In this document: in pieces, positions 38,311-52,418 of the stretch
Layout: every line of letters starts with the position of its first letter
Position numbering within the stretch: the first letter of the stretch is position 1
Assembly (NCBI RefSeq): GCF_963662255.1
Contig: NC_085047.1
Span: forward strand, 91,260,259 to 91,324,258
Source of the DNA: Cinclus cinclus
Taxonomy: Eukaryota; Chordata; Aves; Passeriformes; Cinclidae
Reading direction: 5' to 3'
Length of the DNA: 64,000 bases
The notes under the pieces: model-generated
Told to the model about the DNA's origin: nothing
What the model saw: the letters and a program-made list of their open reading frames with translations, nothing else
Database searches by the model: none
Program-made: the position numbers and the translations under genes

Positions 38311-41012
38311 AGCATCCCAGCACTGGCGTTCCCATGGCATTCCCCTGCCTGCAGAAGAAATCATGCAGGACCAGATGGCTGGATGGGGCCACGCTGTACG
38401 TGGGGATGGCAAGTACGTCCTTGAATTAGTCAGGTAAAATACAAGTGCTCTTGTGCTCTCAATGGGAGACATTGAAACATTATACCTCTTGTGGGATCAT
38501 AGGGGCCAGTCCCCACTCCAGACCACACAGCTCTGCAGATGAGCATTCCCTCATGGCTTCTGCCTTCTCCCTGCCCTGAACATGAAGAACATGTTTAGAT
38601 CTCTCATTCCCTCATGACATCAAGCTCCCAGTCCCATGCATGGGTTAAAAAAACCCAGAGTGTGAATGCTCCTCCTGTCCCCTAGTTCTCCTCTCTGCCT
38701 GAAGCAGTAACACAGAGCTGGGATGAGTTGACACTACCCCACCACTCTCAGGAAGGAAGATATACAGGCTGAAACCATTCCAGCAGAAAAACAGAGTAGG
38801 AAGCTGGATGCCTTGAAAACAACTTGCAGTGTGTCAGAGTTGGTGGCATCTTGGCATCCCACACATTCAGGACTCATTTGTTTTCTTCAGGGGTTTTCCA
38901 ACTGTGAATCCACAAGCCAGTAAGTCCTAAACCAATAAGAGGCAACAGAGATGACTCACTGAGCTACAAGAATTTAAAGTGCCAATGCAGTTTGGTTTTT
39001 TTATGGAGACAAAGCCTGAACTTTCCTGTGAAAATTGTCTGTAATCAACTTTTCAGTGCCCATGTATTTTTTTTCATAGGTGGGTTAAAATATCTACAAT
39101 CAATGCAGAAATCTTTCAGCAAGCTCTACTAAAAGAATTATGTAAACTGAAGGAAATTACAGTTTCTGACAAAACATCAATACTGTAGGAATAGCATGTT
39201 AAAACAGTCAACAAATATCTGTGGCATGTTTCTATTTTTGTTATGTAACTTGAGGGCATAACCAAGCTATAGCAAAGGGACATTTATCTTATTTTGTACA
39301 CTTTTGTTTATTATTCATATTGCAGAAACAGCATCAAAATTTACAAGCCCTCAGCCTCTTTTTTTGCCAAATGGTAAACACACTTTAGAATCAGTCTTGG
39401 CTGTTATTTTTTTCTGCTGAATGTCTCAAGCATCTAGTAATTCTCTTCAGACCAAGTGAAGACATGGAGTCAGTATTTGTCTCTGCAAAAATAAAAATGT
39501 AACTATTTTGCCCTCTGGAGAAAAGATCAGTCTCAGGAACTGAAAAAATACACCATGCAAAAGTCACTTCTCTGACACTACATCTGCAGGCTGCCTGTAA
39601 TCAATTAACACAGTGTGTCAGGAAGTCAACATTCTAAAATGCAATTTATTATAAAGGCAGAACTCAACCTGTTGCTTTGCCTTTTTTTGCATATATTTTG
39701 TTTGGTTCATATTCACTGACAAGCTTCTGTAAGTTAAGACTACAGAAGCTGGAATACTAACCTTCAGTCCCAGACTACTGTATTCAGTGCACTAGAAGCA
39801 GGCTGGCATTGGGCTTCATCACCAGATGCCTCAGGGAGAGAAGAAGTAATTTAATGCAAGTCCATGGCCAACTTATTTTGCAGTGAAGTATATTTCCTGT
39901 AGTTTTTTTGTCCCTATTCATGATCAGTCCAGAACTAGTATATTTTTAAATGGGACTAGGTAGCTTTTTATATGACCTCAGAGATCTCTATTCCCTCCTG
40001 CACAACATGTTATTTTTCTTATCTTTAGTTTTGAGACCAAAAAGGGAAGAAGTCAGGCAGGCAGATCCTATCAACACAATGGTGCCTGCTGTGGCAAGGG
40101 AAATGCATAAGCTAGGCTTTGACCAGGACATAAAAGAAGGAACAAAATTTCCAACTTTTAACATTTTTCTGGGCAGATTTTATGTCTAAGCCAGATACTC
40201 CTGGTTGGCAGACTTAGAGTGAACCTGTCTGAGAGATACAACTGGCCAGCAGAGACAGTGGCACAGGAGAGGTAGTAAGGATGGTGACCCTGAAGCCTGT
40301 AATGGATTTCCATTCATCAGCCATGAGACAGTCAGGTGGATGCCAGCTACCCCATTAAGACAATTCCGCAACTTCCCTGAACAGTCCATTCCCATCCTTT
40401 TATATTCCTCAGGTCAGAAAAGTCACTGTTATTCCTCACAAATGTTTTATGTTTATAACTCAATCTTGCTTCTTTATGTCTTGTTCCAGATGGAACTGCT
40501 GATCAGCTGTCTCTTGACAACCTTTCACATGTTAGAGCACTAATAATGTGTTTAGTCCTTGAGAATTCTCTTCTTTCAACCTCACTGAGCCCAGTTCCTA
40601 ACCTTTTTTCACAGTAATGTTTTCTAGACCTGTGATTACACTTTCATCTCTCCTCTGAGCAGTCTCCATCTTGCAGGAGTCTTAAAGAGCAGTGTCTCAG
40701 AGTGGAATTATGCTGAGATCTTGTTAGTGCAAATTAGGGCTGAATAAGCACTTTCCATTACTTATATATAAGTTGTTTACAGATAAAGCTTGTGCTTTTC
40801 ACGATAGCGTTTTGATTCACTCCCAGTTTGTGACCTATTGTAATGGCCAGCTACTGGCTGGCCAGTTACTCCTCATATTGCAGCTGTACATTTTATTTCT
40901 CATTCCTAACAGTTGCATATCATGCTTGTCTTTGCAGATTTCATTATGGCGATTTGGATTAATTTCTCCATTTTAGGAAAATTGTTACAAATTCTTACCC
41001 TGTTAATCCTAC

Positions 41013-41570
41013 TGTTGTGGATTAACCCTGGCAGGCATCTTAGATTTACACAGCCACTCACTCGCTCCCTGCTGCAGTGGGAAGGGGGAAAGAATCATTA
41101 AAAGTGAGAAAACTCATAGAATGAGATAAAGGCACTTTAATAGGTAAAGCAAAAACTGTGCACACAAGCAAAGCAAAACAAGGAATTCACTCGCCGTTTC
41201 CCACTGAGTTGCAGATCTTCAGCTGTGTTACAGTAATGGTGACTTGGGATGACAAACACCATCACCCTGAATATGCCCCACTTCCTACCTCTTCTCCAGG
41301 TTTGCAGTTACTGAGCATGACACCATATGGTCACCCTTTGATCACTTAGGGTCAGCTGTCCTCGTTGGGTCCCTTCCTAACGCCTTGTGCATCCCCAGCC
41401 CCTTGTTGGTGGGGTGAGTGAGAGGCATAAAAGGCCTTAACAATCTGCAAGGGCTGCTTGCTAACTAAAACAGGGTGTGTTATTACCATTGTGTGGTCAC
41501 AAATCCAAAATATAGCACCATACAAGCTACTGTGAAGAAAATTAACTCTGTCCCAGATAGAACCAGGACA
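41013..41570 (-). mobile_element. Solo LTR of an avian endogenous retrovirus (ERVL-like), antisense
   Basis: A 558-base unit begins tgttgtggattaaccc and ends ccaggaca, with the TG...CA ends of a retroviral LTR. The body matches in order a very common avian LTR that I know best in the opposite orientation: a segment around tttaataggtaaagc is the reversed polyadenylation region, and agaaaattaactctgtccc is the reversed start. No gag, pol or env sequence lies on either side, so it is a solo LTR left by recombination. Flanking 5-base sequences (cctac and ctgct) do not form a clear target duplication. The usual TATA segment is not preserved. The class assignment (ERVL, class III) is from memory and less sure than the LTR call. 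Confidence 0.8.
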
Positions 41571-44500
41571 CTGCTTGTGGACTCAATCAGCTCAGTACCC
41601 TCTGCTGGTTTTGAAGTACACCCAGTAGCTCACAAAGCAAGTAATTAATGGAAAGATTGATTAGCACTGGGACTGAGACAAGCCCTAATGGTACGTACTT
41701 GAAATGTCCTCATGGTTTGACAGAAAATCATTAACTGGAAAACATTGCAAAGCAACTGGTAGCATCTGGTTATCTGTAGCTGGAATTCTTGCATGAATAC
41801 TGCTGAGTTAAAAAGAGGGAGACTTGGAAGGGGCTCCTCAAACACACATTGCTGTTCTGGCAGGAAGAAGTTGAAAGAACAAACTTGTGTAAGTTATTCA
41901 TCATACTGCCTACTCTGCTCTGGGAAGATATGGCAAAGCAATCATAGTACAGGACCTTGAGTAGAAGTCATGATTGCTTAACTGATGGGCGACTAATTCT
42001 GTTATCTTTATAAGCAGAGACATTCCAATCAACCAGGATCAAATTGAGGATGGGACAATTCTAAGTTAATGTTTGCCCACTCTATTTTGCTAAAATGAAA
42101 ATAAGAAAGACTTCCAGTCTGTCGATCAACCCCTGCAGTTATGCACCGTTATCTTGACTTGTGTAAATGGTTTTTCATCTTCATCTGTGGTAGGCAGGCT
42201 CAGAGATGGAATGACAAAGCTCTCATTTCTGCTCCAGTGCAATAGCGATTTTATCTTTATATGGTTTCCATAATTTTCAGATGTGAGATATATTTGTCCA
42301 ATGTCTTCACAGAAGCATTTTTAACTTATGTGTTAAAATTGACCATTTCTTTCCATTGGTTGGCAGGATTCACCATTTATTTCAGGTCACACAAGCCTCT
42401 TCTGCATCAGTCAACTATCTGGCAGAGTGAAGAGGAATATGCTGTGTATGTGCTGTCATTAGTAATTATTTCTGCAGTACTTGCAAATGAAAGCACCAAC
42501 CAGATGTCACTGCCTTATTGCATAGCACAGTCCAGACATGCAACAAATTATTGTTCAGAGAGCACTTGAGGTTATAGATGTGAGTCTGTGTGTAGCCTGT
42601 GTGAGATGCTTCTCACTGGCTGCATCACTGATGCTACTCTACTGTCAGCTCTGGCATAAAACATATCCTCACACATCTTGGGTCACCCAAATCACTTTAA
42701 GCCTGACATTTGAGCTGACGTGTTTTATCTCACAGTTGGGATAGAATGAGGCAATGGAGAACATTGGCTTGGGCAGCACACATGACAAGTGGCAATGAGT
42801 TAAATCAGTGTAACTCACTTTCATTTCATTACATGGTCACATCTGCAGGTCATGTGGCAGGGGAAAAGAAGGGGGCTAAGCATGCAAATTAAGGGAATGT
42901 AGAATGGAGGAACAGGATAGCAAAGTAAAACCAGGGTTAGTACAAAAGTGAAAAAAAAAAAGGCGCAGTGCTATTGGCTCCCCTTCCCTGCTTATGCCCT
43001 AGTTATTCCCTTTGGTCAGCTCTGTTTCTCATTGCTGATCCTTCTTGCTCTTCACTTGAATTTAAGAAAGAGGAATTTTATATTTCTAAACACCTGTCTT
43101 TAGTATATGGTATTTGAAGCAAATAGGGGAGGGGGATGTATTTTTTAAGAAAGATTAAACTAGGAAAAAAGATTAAATACTAGCTTTTGCTGAAGAGAGG
43201 ATGCTCTCATGACATGTGCTGCCAAGATTTGAGAAAGCAAGCTTTTTGCCATGGCAAAGCTCTCTAGTAATTACAACCCAAGTGTTGTGGCATTTGCAAA
43301 GTGACAGTCCCTTAGTGACTTCACTAAAGAAATTGTCATTTACATGCCTGGTCATTCCTCTGACACTGACAGCCACTTTCTTTGTAATATTTTAAAATTA
43401 TTCTGGGTTTCTTTCTTAATTTTTTTGAAGAGCATACTTGATCAACTGATCTTCATGAGAGAAAACTACTTCAGCTATCTTAGTGTGTCCTAGGAGTAAT
43501 TCACAGGGCTGCTTGGAAATATAGTAGGAGTGAAAATGCCTGTAGCACAGCTGACAGGGGAGGTTGTGGAAACCTCAGCTGCTTTGCCTGCAAAGCTTAT
43601 GCACTTCAGTAATTGATTACACATCAGTGTGCAGAACAGTTCTGTCCCTGTGCAAGAGACATCCCAGTGGGGCCTGTGATGCCCATGGAAAAACAGCACC
43701 TGTGACTCCCTGCACACCCCTGTGCACTCACAGGCTGAGCTTCTCTTACACCCAGAAAAGAAGCCATCAACTTGAGCATGTTAATAGTGTCACTTGCTTT
43801 GTTTGAGATACACTATCATGATGGTAGGAGGGAGTAGGGACAAGGCCTGATGTTTTTAATGCACGAAATGAATCAGAAACTTTTGGGGAATGCTCCAATT
43901 TGATGCTGTGATAGCTGCCAAAACTGGAGGTCAGCCTTCAGAGAGAGCAAAATTTTCATGCTTGTGGCTTCGATGGTGTTAGGGACCTGCTTCTAAAATG
44001 TCAGACCATCTGAGGACCCTCAGGGCTCCTCTCATTTCTGTCCCTCACTCAGTCCAGGCTGCCCCAGCAGCAGTACAAAGCCCAGATAATTTTCAGAAAT
44101 GCAAGCAAGAGGAGATTCTGCTTTGATCCCCTCTAGGCCACAGTCCATGCAAGTGTGATATATTCTGTCAGTCTCAGCTGACTCCTCTTCCAGCTAAATG
44201 CATCTTTTAGGAGTTGTTTAATCCTTGGAAGGAATTATTTCACTGTAATGACTCTACACACAAATTCTGGCAGTTTTGCACTGTCCACTGACAGGCCTGT
44301 TTTTTTCTTCCAATGGGGAATCGATTTTGAGAGGAGAATATACCTCGTGTAATACCTGATTTTTCCACAAGAAATCTTCCCTCTGAGTGCAGGCCAGCCA
44401 GTACCATGTAGTTTGTTGGAAGTGATGAAATTACAGCCTGAGGTGGCACAGCTGCTGGAACAAGATCAACCAAGCAGGGATACATATATCAGGGATAAAG

Positions 44501-45749
44501 CACAGGCTGGCCTCCATTGATCCAAACCATTTACGCTCATCTCTCTGCTTTCCATAAAAGTACAAGTGTCACTTGCCTGTCATTTAACAAGATTACAAAG
44601 GAAGGCCAAGCAATATTAACTCTTTGCTTCTGAAACAAAATCTATCCCTCATGAATGGGTAGAGTCAGAGCCAACTACACGTAAGACTACAGTATGTCAA
44701 AACACATTGTGACTTCAGTCATTGATTCTCTTTCATTCAGGTATTCAGTGAGTGAGCTTGCTCTGTGTTTCTGCAAAATGTGAACGTTGCTCCCAATGCT
44801 TCCCAGGACCAATAAATCATTTTCACTTCCTTATGAGAGACTAGGAGCATCAAGCAAACCAGTCAGTCTAAATAATCTTATTTAGAAACGTTAATTTTAA
44901 GTAGTTCATCTAGCAGTTAATTTATCTCTACATCTTTTTCTCATTTCAGAATCCTGTGCTGCCAGTCAGGCTGTGATAGATTGTCCTCTAGTTTGAATAA
45001 ATGAATCTAAGGTTTTGCAAGAATGCTCATGGTCTGTCCAGCTCTTTTGCTTCAATTCTCTAGAAAGTACAATTAGTCTATCACAGTTGCCTAAATGATT
45101 TAGGCACATTGATTTGTATTAAAACAAAGGTGGTAACATTTCTAGGCTTCACATTAGGTTAGTTCCTCAAAACATAGTGTATCTTAGAATAGGAGAAACC
45201 CATGGTAGCTGCAAGGAAGTCCTTGGCATGTACAAAGGCAGTGCAAGGTCAGGTTAGGAAGCAGACTGGTACCCAAGAAGAAATTGGGCCTTGTCAGCCC
45301 TGTCACTGGTACTTTTGTGGCTCCTTGGTGCAGTGTGAGAGCAGCAGCCCTTGATCTGTGGTTTGCACAGCAGAGATGGAGCTGAGGAATCCAAATGGCA
45401 ATTGCAGGGCTGTGCTCTGGGGTTGCGGTTCCCAACCCTTTGTGTCTCTTCCTTGGCTGACACTGCATTCTGATGGCTGCCTTTTGCCCTCTCTCAGAAC
45501 CTTGCAGCTGAGGAAGTCTCTGAACAGCTGATTTCCCAAAGCCGAGAGGGCGCAGGGGAGGGCTCATTCCTGGTTTTGTCTTGTTTCCTAAGCTTTTGCC
45601 AAAATACCTAAATTTTTTACCATAGCAATAATTCTGAGAATGTTACTGCTTTTACAGTCTCTTTGTAGTGAGGTGGAGTTACCCTCTGTATGCTCTAAGT
45701 ACTGTTTCATTTACCTGTTGGGATTTACTGAAGCAGAGTTTGGATTCGT

Positions 45750-45965
45750 ACCACTGTTTTAATAGCCCTTGCTAGGTCTGTTCTCCATTAATTTGTCTAA
45801 TCCCCTTTGAACCTCTTCATACTTTTGGCTTCCACAATTCTATGTGCATGAAGTATCCATTTAATTATGTGTTGTGTGAAAAAGTGCTTCCTATTTTTTT
45901 GTTTCAACCATTTGCCTGATAATCTCATTTAGGTTTCCCCTAATTCCTGTACTGTGGGGAAAAAA
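45750..45965 (-). mobile_element. Ancient CR1/L3-like remnant, antisense
   Basis: Sequence around gtgtgaaaaagtgcttcc, followed by gataatctcatttaggt and tcccctaattcctgt, resembles the 3' part of very old amniote CR1/L3 LINEs in reverse complement. A poly-A of 12 bases directly follows. Strongly diverged, so the ends are approximate. Confidence 0.6.
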
Positions 45966-48900
45966 AAAAAACCAATCCATTTCCCAAATACTTTCTCCAC
46001 AGGAAGGGATTTTGTAGGTCAGTATTTCCTGTCAGTTTTCTGCTTTCCAAGCATGCCCAAATATACTTTAGGCCTCTCTGTGTAGGCAGTGTGGTGGGCA
46101 GGAGACTCGAGCAGTGCTTTGAGTTGTACTTCCCTTACTTGTTGTAGGGTAGTTGAAATCCAGTGGATTGCTGAGCAGAGAAAGAAACTGAATATCAAAT
46201 GTACAGGGATATCAGGCCTACTCCTTTCTTTTGTGTCCCACACTTCAGAGGAAGAGGTGGACTAAAATTAGGACTAAAACACATCCATCTGACCTTAGTT
46301 CTAGGGAGGGTGGCTGCTTGGGAGTAAGTGGAAATGTTACACAGGCTTCTTGAGAACCATGGTTTCATCACTTCTTGGTGGTGTTCTTGCATTTCTGTTT
46401 ATCTGTACACAGTTTTGAGTTACTTCATCACAGCAGTAGTTTTCAACTCCCTGTGCTGTGTTTCAGCCTACCTTTTACCTCTTCTGAATTCGGCAGCCTC
46501 CAAGAAGCTTAATGGTAGCTAAAAATCTCTGCTTCCTCTTCTTGTTATCTTGGGGTTTTTTTTCACTTTGAACTAGCCTTTAACTTTGTTCCAGTATTTG
46601 AAAGATCTAATATTCCATCTAAATTGAATATTCAAATATATTTTTAGATTCCCTCTTTATCTCCTTTTGTAGTCTCTAGAGCCTTGCATCCACCTCAGTT
46701 CTACAGAAGCACATGATTGAAGTGCCTATGTGCTTTGCCGTACTGGGACCTGAACATTAATTTCTTATTCTCAGTTTTGTTTTCAAAACATTTAAAATTC
46801 CCAGTCAGGTCTAGCAAGACATTTTGCTTATTTTCCCGTTTTTAGCAGTATCTATCTTCAAATTAAAAATAAATCAATGTAATATTTTGTGCACATCTGT
46901 ATGCATATTACTGGAATTTAAAAGCTAAAGATACTATGATCCTAAAATCCTTTTTGTTTCTTTGCATGTAACATGTATACTGAAATTATAATAATAGACT
47001 TGTGGCCAGGAGCAGTTGTCTCCATTATAAACTAAATCTTTGGCAAGTATTCTCATACAATATGTGATACTAAAATAGTCTTTCCCTAAAATCAGAAGAA
47101 ATCATGTAGTAAGTAGTAGTTGCTGTTGTCTTGTTCAGTATGTCATCAATGCCTCATGAGACATAGTGGCAAATTGTACATGATATATACATATCCAAAG
47201 ATATTCCAGACCTGAAGCTTCCCTTGGAGATTATATGGGATTGGGGGGTTTTGGCAGGGCTTTTTGCATGATTATCAGAATCTCAAGTCAAATAATTTCA
47301 CAGATTTTAAAAACCCAGATAGGTTTTTTCCTCAGAGACATAATCCAAAATATGACCTACTGTTTCAGGGCAAGCATCAATCACCAGAAGCCACATTGGA
47401 ATCAGAATGAAAATGCACTGTTCTCCAGCCACTACCTTACATTTACTCAAACAGGCACTGACCAAGTTAAACAAGCAATGAAAGTGGTGTTTTGGGGGTA
47501 CTGACTGATAGATGAGTTCCTGATTTGTGAGGGCATTTGGGGCCTTGAAGGGCTCAGGGCAGCATTTAAGCAGTTTTGTTTCTTTTTTCTTTGTTTTTAA
47601 ATGAAACCTCCTCTTCTCCCTCTGGCTCTCTTACCAATTGATGTAACTGGTGTTGCATGAGAAATTACCTCATTTCAGGGACTGGAGACAGCTTTTCTAT
47701 CAGCTGCAGTAAGGCTTCCTCATTTGTTTAATGAACCTGGATAGGTGGAAAATTAAGTATTAGGAGCTGCAGAGGAAGAAAACTAAACCAGAATGTTCTG
47801 TGTATTTGGGTGGTTTAAAAAATATATCTGTATTAATATAGACAGTACATATAATTGGTATTTAGATTATGGCATGATTATTGCTTTGCAGACAGGGGAC
47901 TCTGTTATCACTCAGTCATCAATGAAGTAGCTGCATTCCGTGCTCATCTCATCTCTGAAAGAAGAGCTAGTTATTATCTTCAAGTGAGTTATTAATGAGG
48001 GAAAAAATCATCCCCAATTACTGTGAAGCAAAATATTTCTACGTTTACATATCTCAGACTTTAATTTTGATCTAATCCTTCGTGAGTTCTTCAGTATTCA
48101 CTTTTCCAAACATTCTCACAGTGGCTTACTGAGAGGAACTTATACCTGTCCAAGTGCTGGCTTCCCTAAGGGTATGCTGCAGGGTCACAGAAGTGCTGCC
48201 CATCCCATCCTTGTGCTCCTAGAGTGATTTCCTCTGAGATTCCTTCATGCTACACCATAGGAACAGAGCCTCCACTATCAGCTGTGCCAGAATAAAAAAT
48301 CATAGTTGTCTCTACTGTCTGTGTTCCCAGACCATTTTTTTTTCCTTAACTAGAAACAGCCTGGAATTTATTTGTAAGGGTTAATTTTGTTCTTTTGCTT
48401 TCCTTTGAATCTGAAATTAATGGTTTGGAAGTTTTGACTCTGAATGTCCTAGAATAAAACCTGGGAACACAAAGGTGATGATTTAAATTCATATAAACAT
48501 GTGGGCAGTAACAAGGAGATGGGAGAAGTGCTGTCCACACTGTGAATCCAGCCATCAACACAGATGTGAAGGTCTGACCTTGGCAGATTCAGGAGGTAGG
48601 GATGTCAAACATAGTTTGCAGTCAATTGGAAATGTAGCTACTAGACAAAGAAAACTCAATAATTACACAGCTGTTTCAGTAGATTACAGATTTCCTAGAA
48701 AACAATAAAACAACCATCTGTGAATGGAAAAAAAAAAAGTAAACTATCCTTTTTTAAATTCAGAAACATTTCTGAAAGTCATCAGATATGTCCCCTGTAA
48801 ACTTCTTATCTCTTTTCAAAAGCAACACAGTCTGTAACCAATTGGTGTAGATTTCTCTACAGCATTTATGCCCATTAATGCTTCATTGATTTACAGTGAA

Positions 48901-49164
48901 ACTGCTGAAGGACTGTCTTGAATAGACATATAAATATTAATTTCTTGTGAAGGATGGCTGCTATTACACTAAATATTAAATGAATTCATAATACTTGGAC
49001 ATTTGCAATAAATCACTACTGGGACTGCATACTAACATCTCATTCCCTTTTTCTAAAAATATATATATTACAGCTATGGAAAAGGGCTGGTTACTCCCAA
49101 AGAAATATAGAGCTTTGTAACACTAGAATCATTAACGAATTCCCACAGCACAAGGAGGAGTTTC

Positions 49165-49250
49165 AATTTAGTCCCATTTTACAGACAGAGGAAGGGATGT
49201 AGTGGTTTAGGTTGAACTGCTGATCACAGAAGGTTCAAACCCAATCTGTT
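49165..49250 (-). mobile_element. Possible MIR SINE remnant
   Basis: cccattttacagacagagg (49173) followed about 60 bases later by ggttcaaaccc (49232) has the order and spacing of an antisense MIR core. The sequence between does not match well, so this is weak. Confidence 0.3.
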
Positions 49251-52080
49251 TCTCATGAGAGACATCACAGTAAATTATCAGTTCCTGACAATCTTTCTTT
49301 TGCTTGAAATGCTCTGAGCAGTGTCAGCAGAGGATCTGGCCGTGTGATACCAGAAGGCTGAGAGCCAGACTCCAAGGGAGAAAGGGCTGGACATACTGTC
49401 CAATCTCCATGCACACAAAGTGGTTGGTATCAGGTCACCTCTAAGTGTCTCACCCAAGGCCAGGACTTGAAGAATTGTGCTGCTCAGGTTTTGCCTAGGC
49501 TCAGCAATTGAATTAAGTCATCTTCTCTCTTCCGAGACCACAGATATTAGTTTCAAAAGTTTAGTAAAATGCTCAGCAGGGGCTAAAAATCAATTCTTTG
49601 TTTTTCCTTTTATTGAGGTAGAACAAAGGATAGATCACAAGTTCATTATAGTTCTGTTTTCTAAGGGATAGTCGCTTAAGTGTTGAAATTTATGCCAGGG
49701 CTAACCCTGTAGAGTGGAAGCCGTTCTTATAAACAAAGCTATATGACTGTCAGACTCATCTGCTTTACAATATGTAGATGGGTGTGAGTATATGCACCTC
49801 CTTCATTCCAAATATTTTTGCTTCTGTACCTCAAACGGTCTAAGTTGCAAAGGTTTTTCTAATGAAAATTTGCCAAGGTATTTAAATTAGAAGCTACCAC
49901 ATAGGAATATTAATTGTTCAGTAATTTTGCATTTGCAAGACTGCCAATTAAAGAGGCTCAAAGTGCTCACTGCTGCACAATAGCCGTTTCCCAGAGCCCC
50001 ACAATGGCTATTGTATTCTGTCACTGACCTTTGGGCACCTTCAAATGCATATTGACACGAGATGCTGGGATCATTAGAGCTATTGTTTCAGTGTGCCACA
50101 GGGAAAGAAGAGTTTTGCAACTTCATGAGGAGCTTTAAAATTTTATATAATGTTGACAGCAGCAATATTTTTTAATTAAACAGTGAGAAATACTGAACAT
50201 TTTTTTCAGTACAGTCCCTTCCCCTCACGGAAAGAAGATATTATCAGGGGCATTTGGACTGCTTTTCTATTGTTTCCAGGAGAATTGAATTAATATTTTA
50301 CCTGGTGGTGCCATATAGCCAGCTTCCCTTAGTTTCCATGGATTCTGCCTGAGTGAACATCTTGACAGGATGGATCCTTTCATCCTGTAAGTGCAAAACA
50401 CTCTTTTAAAGCATAACCAGTGGTATGCAGGAGATGAGGATCTGGATGCACAATTCAGACTCTACTCTTCAAAAATCAGTGGACTTTGGCTCTGTGACAG
50501 CAACTGTGCTTCATTTTATCTCTTCTGTGTCTTGATATCCAAGGTATTTCTGTTTTCTTACCAGTCCATGATAGTTAAAGAGTGCAAACAGGAACTTTGG
50601 AAGCAGAAATACCAGATACTCCAAGTACATGTACTGTAGTAAATCCAAACATCTTCTAAAAGCTTTTATTTATTTTATTGTAGCCTTTGTATTCTTAAAG
50701 CTGCCTTGATAAATTACTTCAGCAGTCAGAACATAAAATAACATAATTTTAAACCTTGCATGGGACATTTTGTCGACAGAGAAAAAATAAATTACTGGTT
50801 TGTATTTCCAACGAGTGTTCCTACTTGAATATATAGAATTTCTGTTCCATAAGTCTTCCTGGGTTTGATTTTATCCCCTGGGATCCTATTATTGAACAAA
50901 TTATCAAATACAGCTAAACTTCACAGCCCTGAGCCTCTGAAGATAGTTTGGGTAATGGCTTGCACTTCTGACAGAAGAAGGAAAAATCTAATATACCTTT
51001 GCAAAACTTTATGTATCATTTTTTAGAAATGGAAAAATCTACTGCAAAGCATTTCTGGTTGCAACTCTAAGCTAGCACTGTGGGGCATGTACCAGAGAAC
51101 GAGCAGTTTCTATACACAAACATCATGACAAAAAACTTTCAAGATTAAGGACGTAGTATTTGTTATTTGTGTGTGCTTGAGTTAAATGTGCAGCAGGATT
51201 TCTCACACTGTTACAAAATCCAGAAGGTTAGATGTGTTTCCTCAGGAACACAGGCTAAACTTTTTTTCCCATTAATTGAAAGGGAGCTGTTATCAGCTTT
51301 TCATTTCTCTGCTCAGAAACCCTTGTAAAATTTTGAAACCTCCCATGCACTGTCACTGCAATTGCCAATTGTGAATTCTGTGGTCTGTCTTCAAGCATCA
51401 AGGTGATACCTTTACCTTAACACATGAGAGGAAGTGACCCACTTTTGAGAGGGAGACACAGATAGTTATTGCTGTTTGATGCAGGATGTAACGGGGAGAT
51501 GTTCTGGAAAGAGCTGTTAAACCAGATTCTCATGCCTCTATTCTCCCTACTGTAAATCTGCATCAAGTAGTAAAAGAGGCAGTAATGTTGAATGCTTCTC
51601 TTGCAGTGGACTGGGATCTGAAATCTCTCCTCAACTGTGCTTCCCAGCAGAGATTTTGAGCCATAGGTCCTGATTTCTTACTTGTGAGATGTATCTCTAT
51701 TGAGGGACAGAATTCTTCTTGAAGCAAGAGGGCAGCACTCTGCTTACTGTCTTCTCTACATGGGAAGCTTGTATCTTTGCTGTACCAATGTAGCTGCACT
51801 CTTTCTTTCAAAAGGCACATGATCACTGCCTGGATAGGTTTGAAAACGGGGATAATCTTTGCAGTATGTTTGGTCCTTATTCTACTGAATTAGTTGAAGC
51901 CCTTTTCAATGGGGAGAGATTTTCATGGGATCTTTATTATAAAAAGTTCAAGTTCTACCTGGATCCACCTTTGTGGCTGTTTGGAGGTTTCCTGCCTCAC
52001 ACATTGAGGTGTCCTAAAACAAAAGCAAAGGGAATTGGTATGTCTGCTCACTGCCCATATTTTGTTTGGTTCCTTTGCAG

Positions 52081-52418
52081 AAGGAGAAGAAGAGTGGGCT
52101 GTTGAAACTTCTAGCAGGAGCATCAACAAAAAAGAAGTCACGCTCCCCACCATCTGTGTCCCCCACGCACGACCCCCAGCCAGCCATTGAAGGAGTCCTG
52201 CAAGGGGCAGTGGGGCCTGAGCTGTCCTCCCTCTCCAGTCACGGCAGAGCCGGCTCATGCCCTATCGAGAGTGAAATGCAAGGAGCCATGGGGCTGGAGC
52301 CTCTGCACAGGAAAACAGGCTCCTTGGATTTGAATTTTTCCATCCCTTCACCTGCCAGGCCACCCCTCTCTTCCATGGCAGCTATTCGGCCAGAGCCCAA
52401 GCCTTTGCCCCGGGAAAG
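52081..52418 (+). CDS. SH3RF3: SH3RF3 coding exon: basic and Ser-rich conserved block
   Basis: A 338-base exon, acceptor tcctttgcag|aag and donor ggaaag|gtaaac. It enters in phase 0, encodes 112 codons, and its last two bases (ag) join the g of the next exon as Arg. The first part, KEKKSGLLKLLAGASTKKK followed by SRSPPSVSPTHDP, is a basic amphipathic stretch shared by the POSH family. HGRAGSCPIESEMQGAMG, EPLHRKTGSLDLNF and AAIRPEPKPLPRER are specific to SH3RF3 and separate it from SH3RF1. RPEPKPLPRER is proline-rich and lies directly before the fourth SH3 domain. Several Ser residues follow Arg or Lys and could be kinase targets (inference). Confidence 0.96.

Larger units (their letters stand above)
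30537..52080 (+). other. SH3RF3: SH3RF3 intron, 21.5 kb
   Basis: The largest intron here, from gtaagg at 30537 to tcctttgcag at 52080. The first 300 bases keep the GC-rich character of the exon and hold an 11-base tandem repeat. Further in are a 24-base imperfect duplication (31240-31287), an antisense CR1 (35683-36185), a (TG)n run (38282-38310), an antisense solo LTR (41013-41570), an ancient CR1 remnant (45750-45965) and a possible MIR (49165-49250). 34840-35010 is dense in homeobox-type AT motifs. Between these, including 31300-34800, 36200-41000, 41600-45700 and 46000-52080, I see no gene or named repeat. Confidence 0.85.

Noticed and set aside
45184..45567. 127-codon antisense frame
   Set aside because: Three overlapping frames are open in the same place and no domain or gene signal is visible; best explained by local composition.
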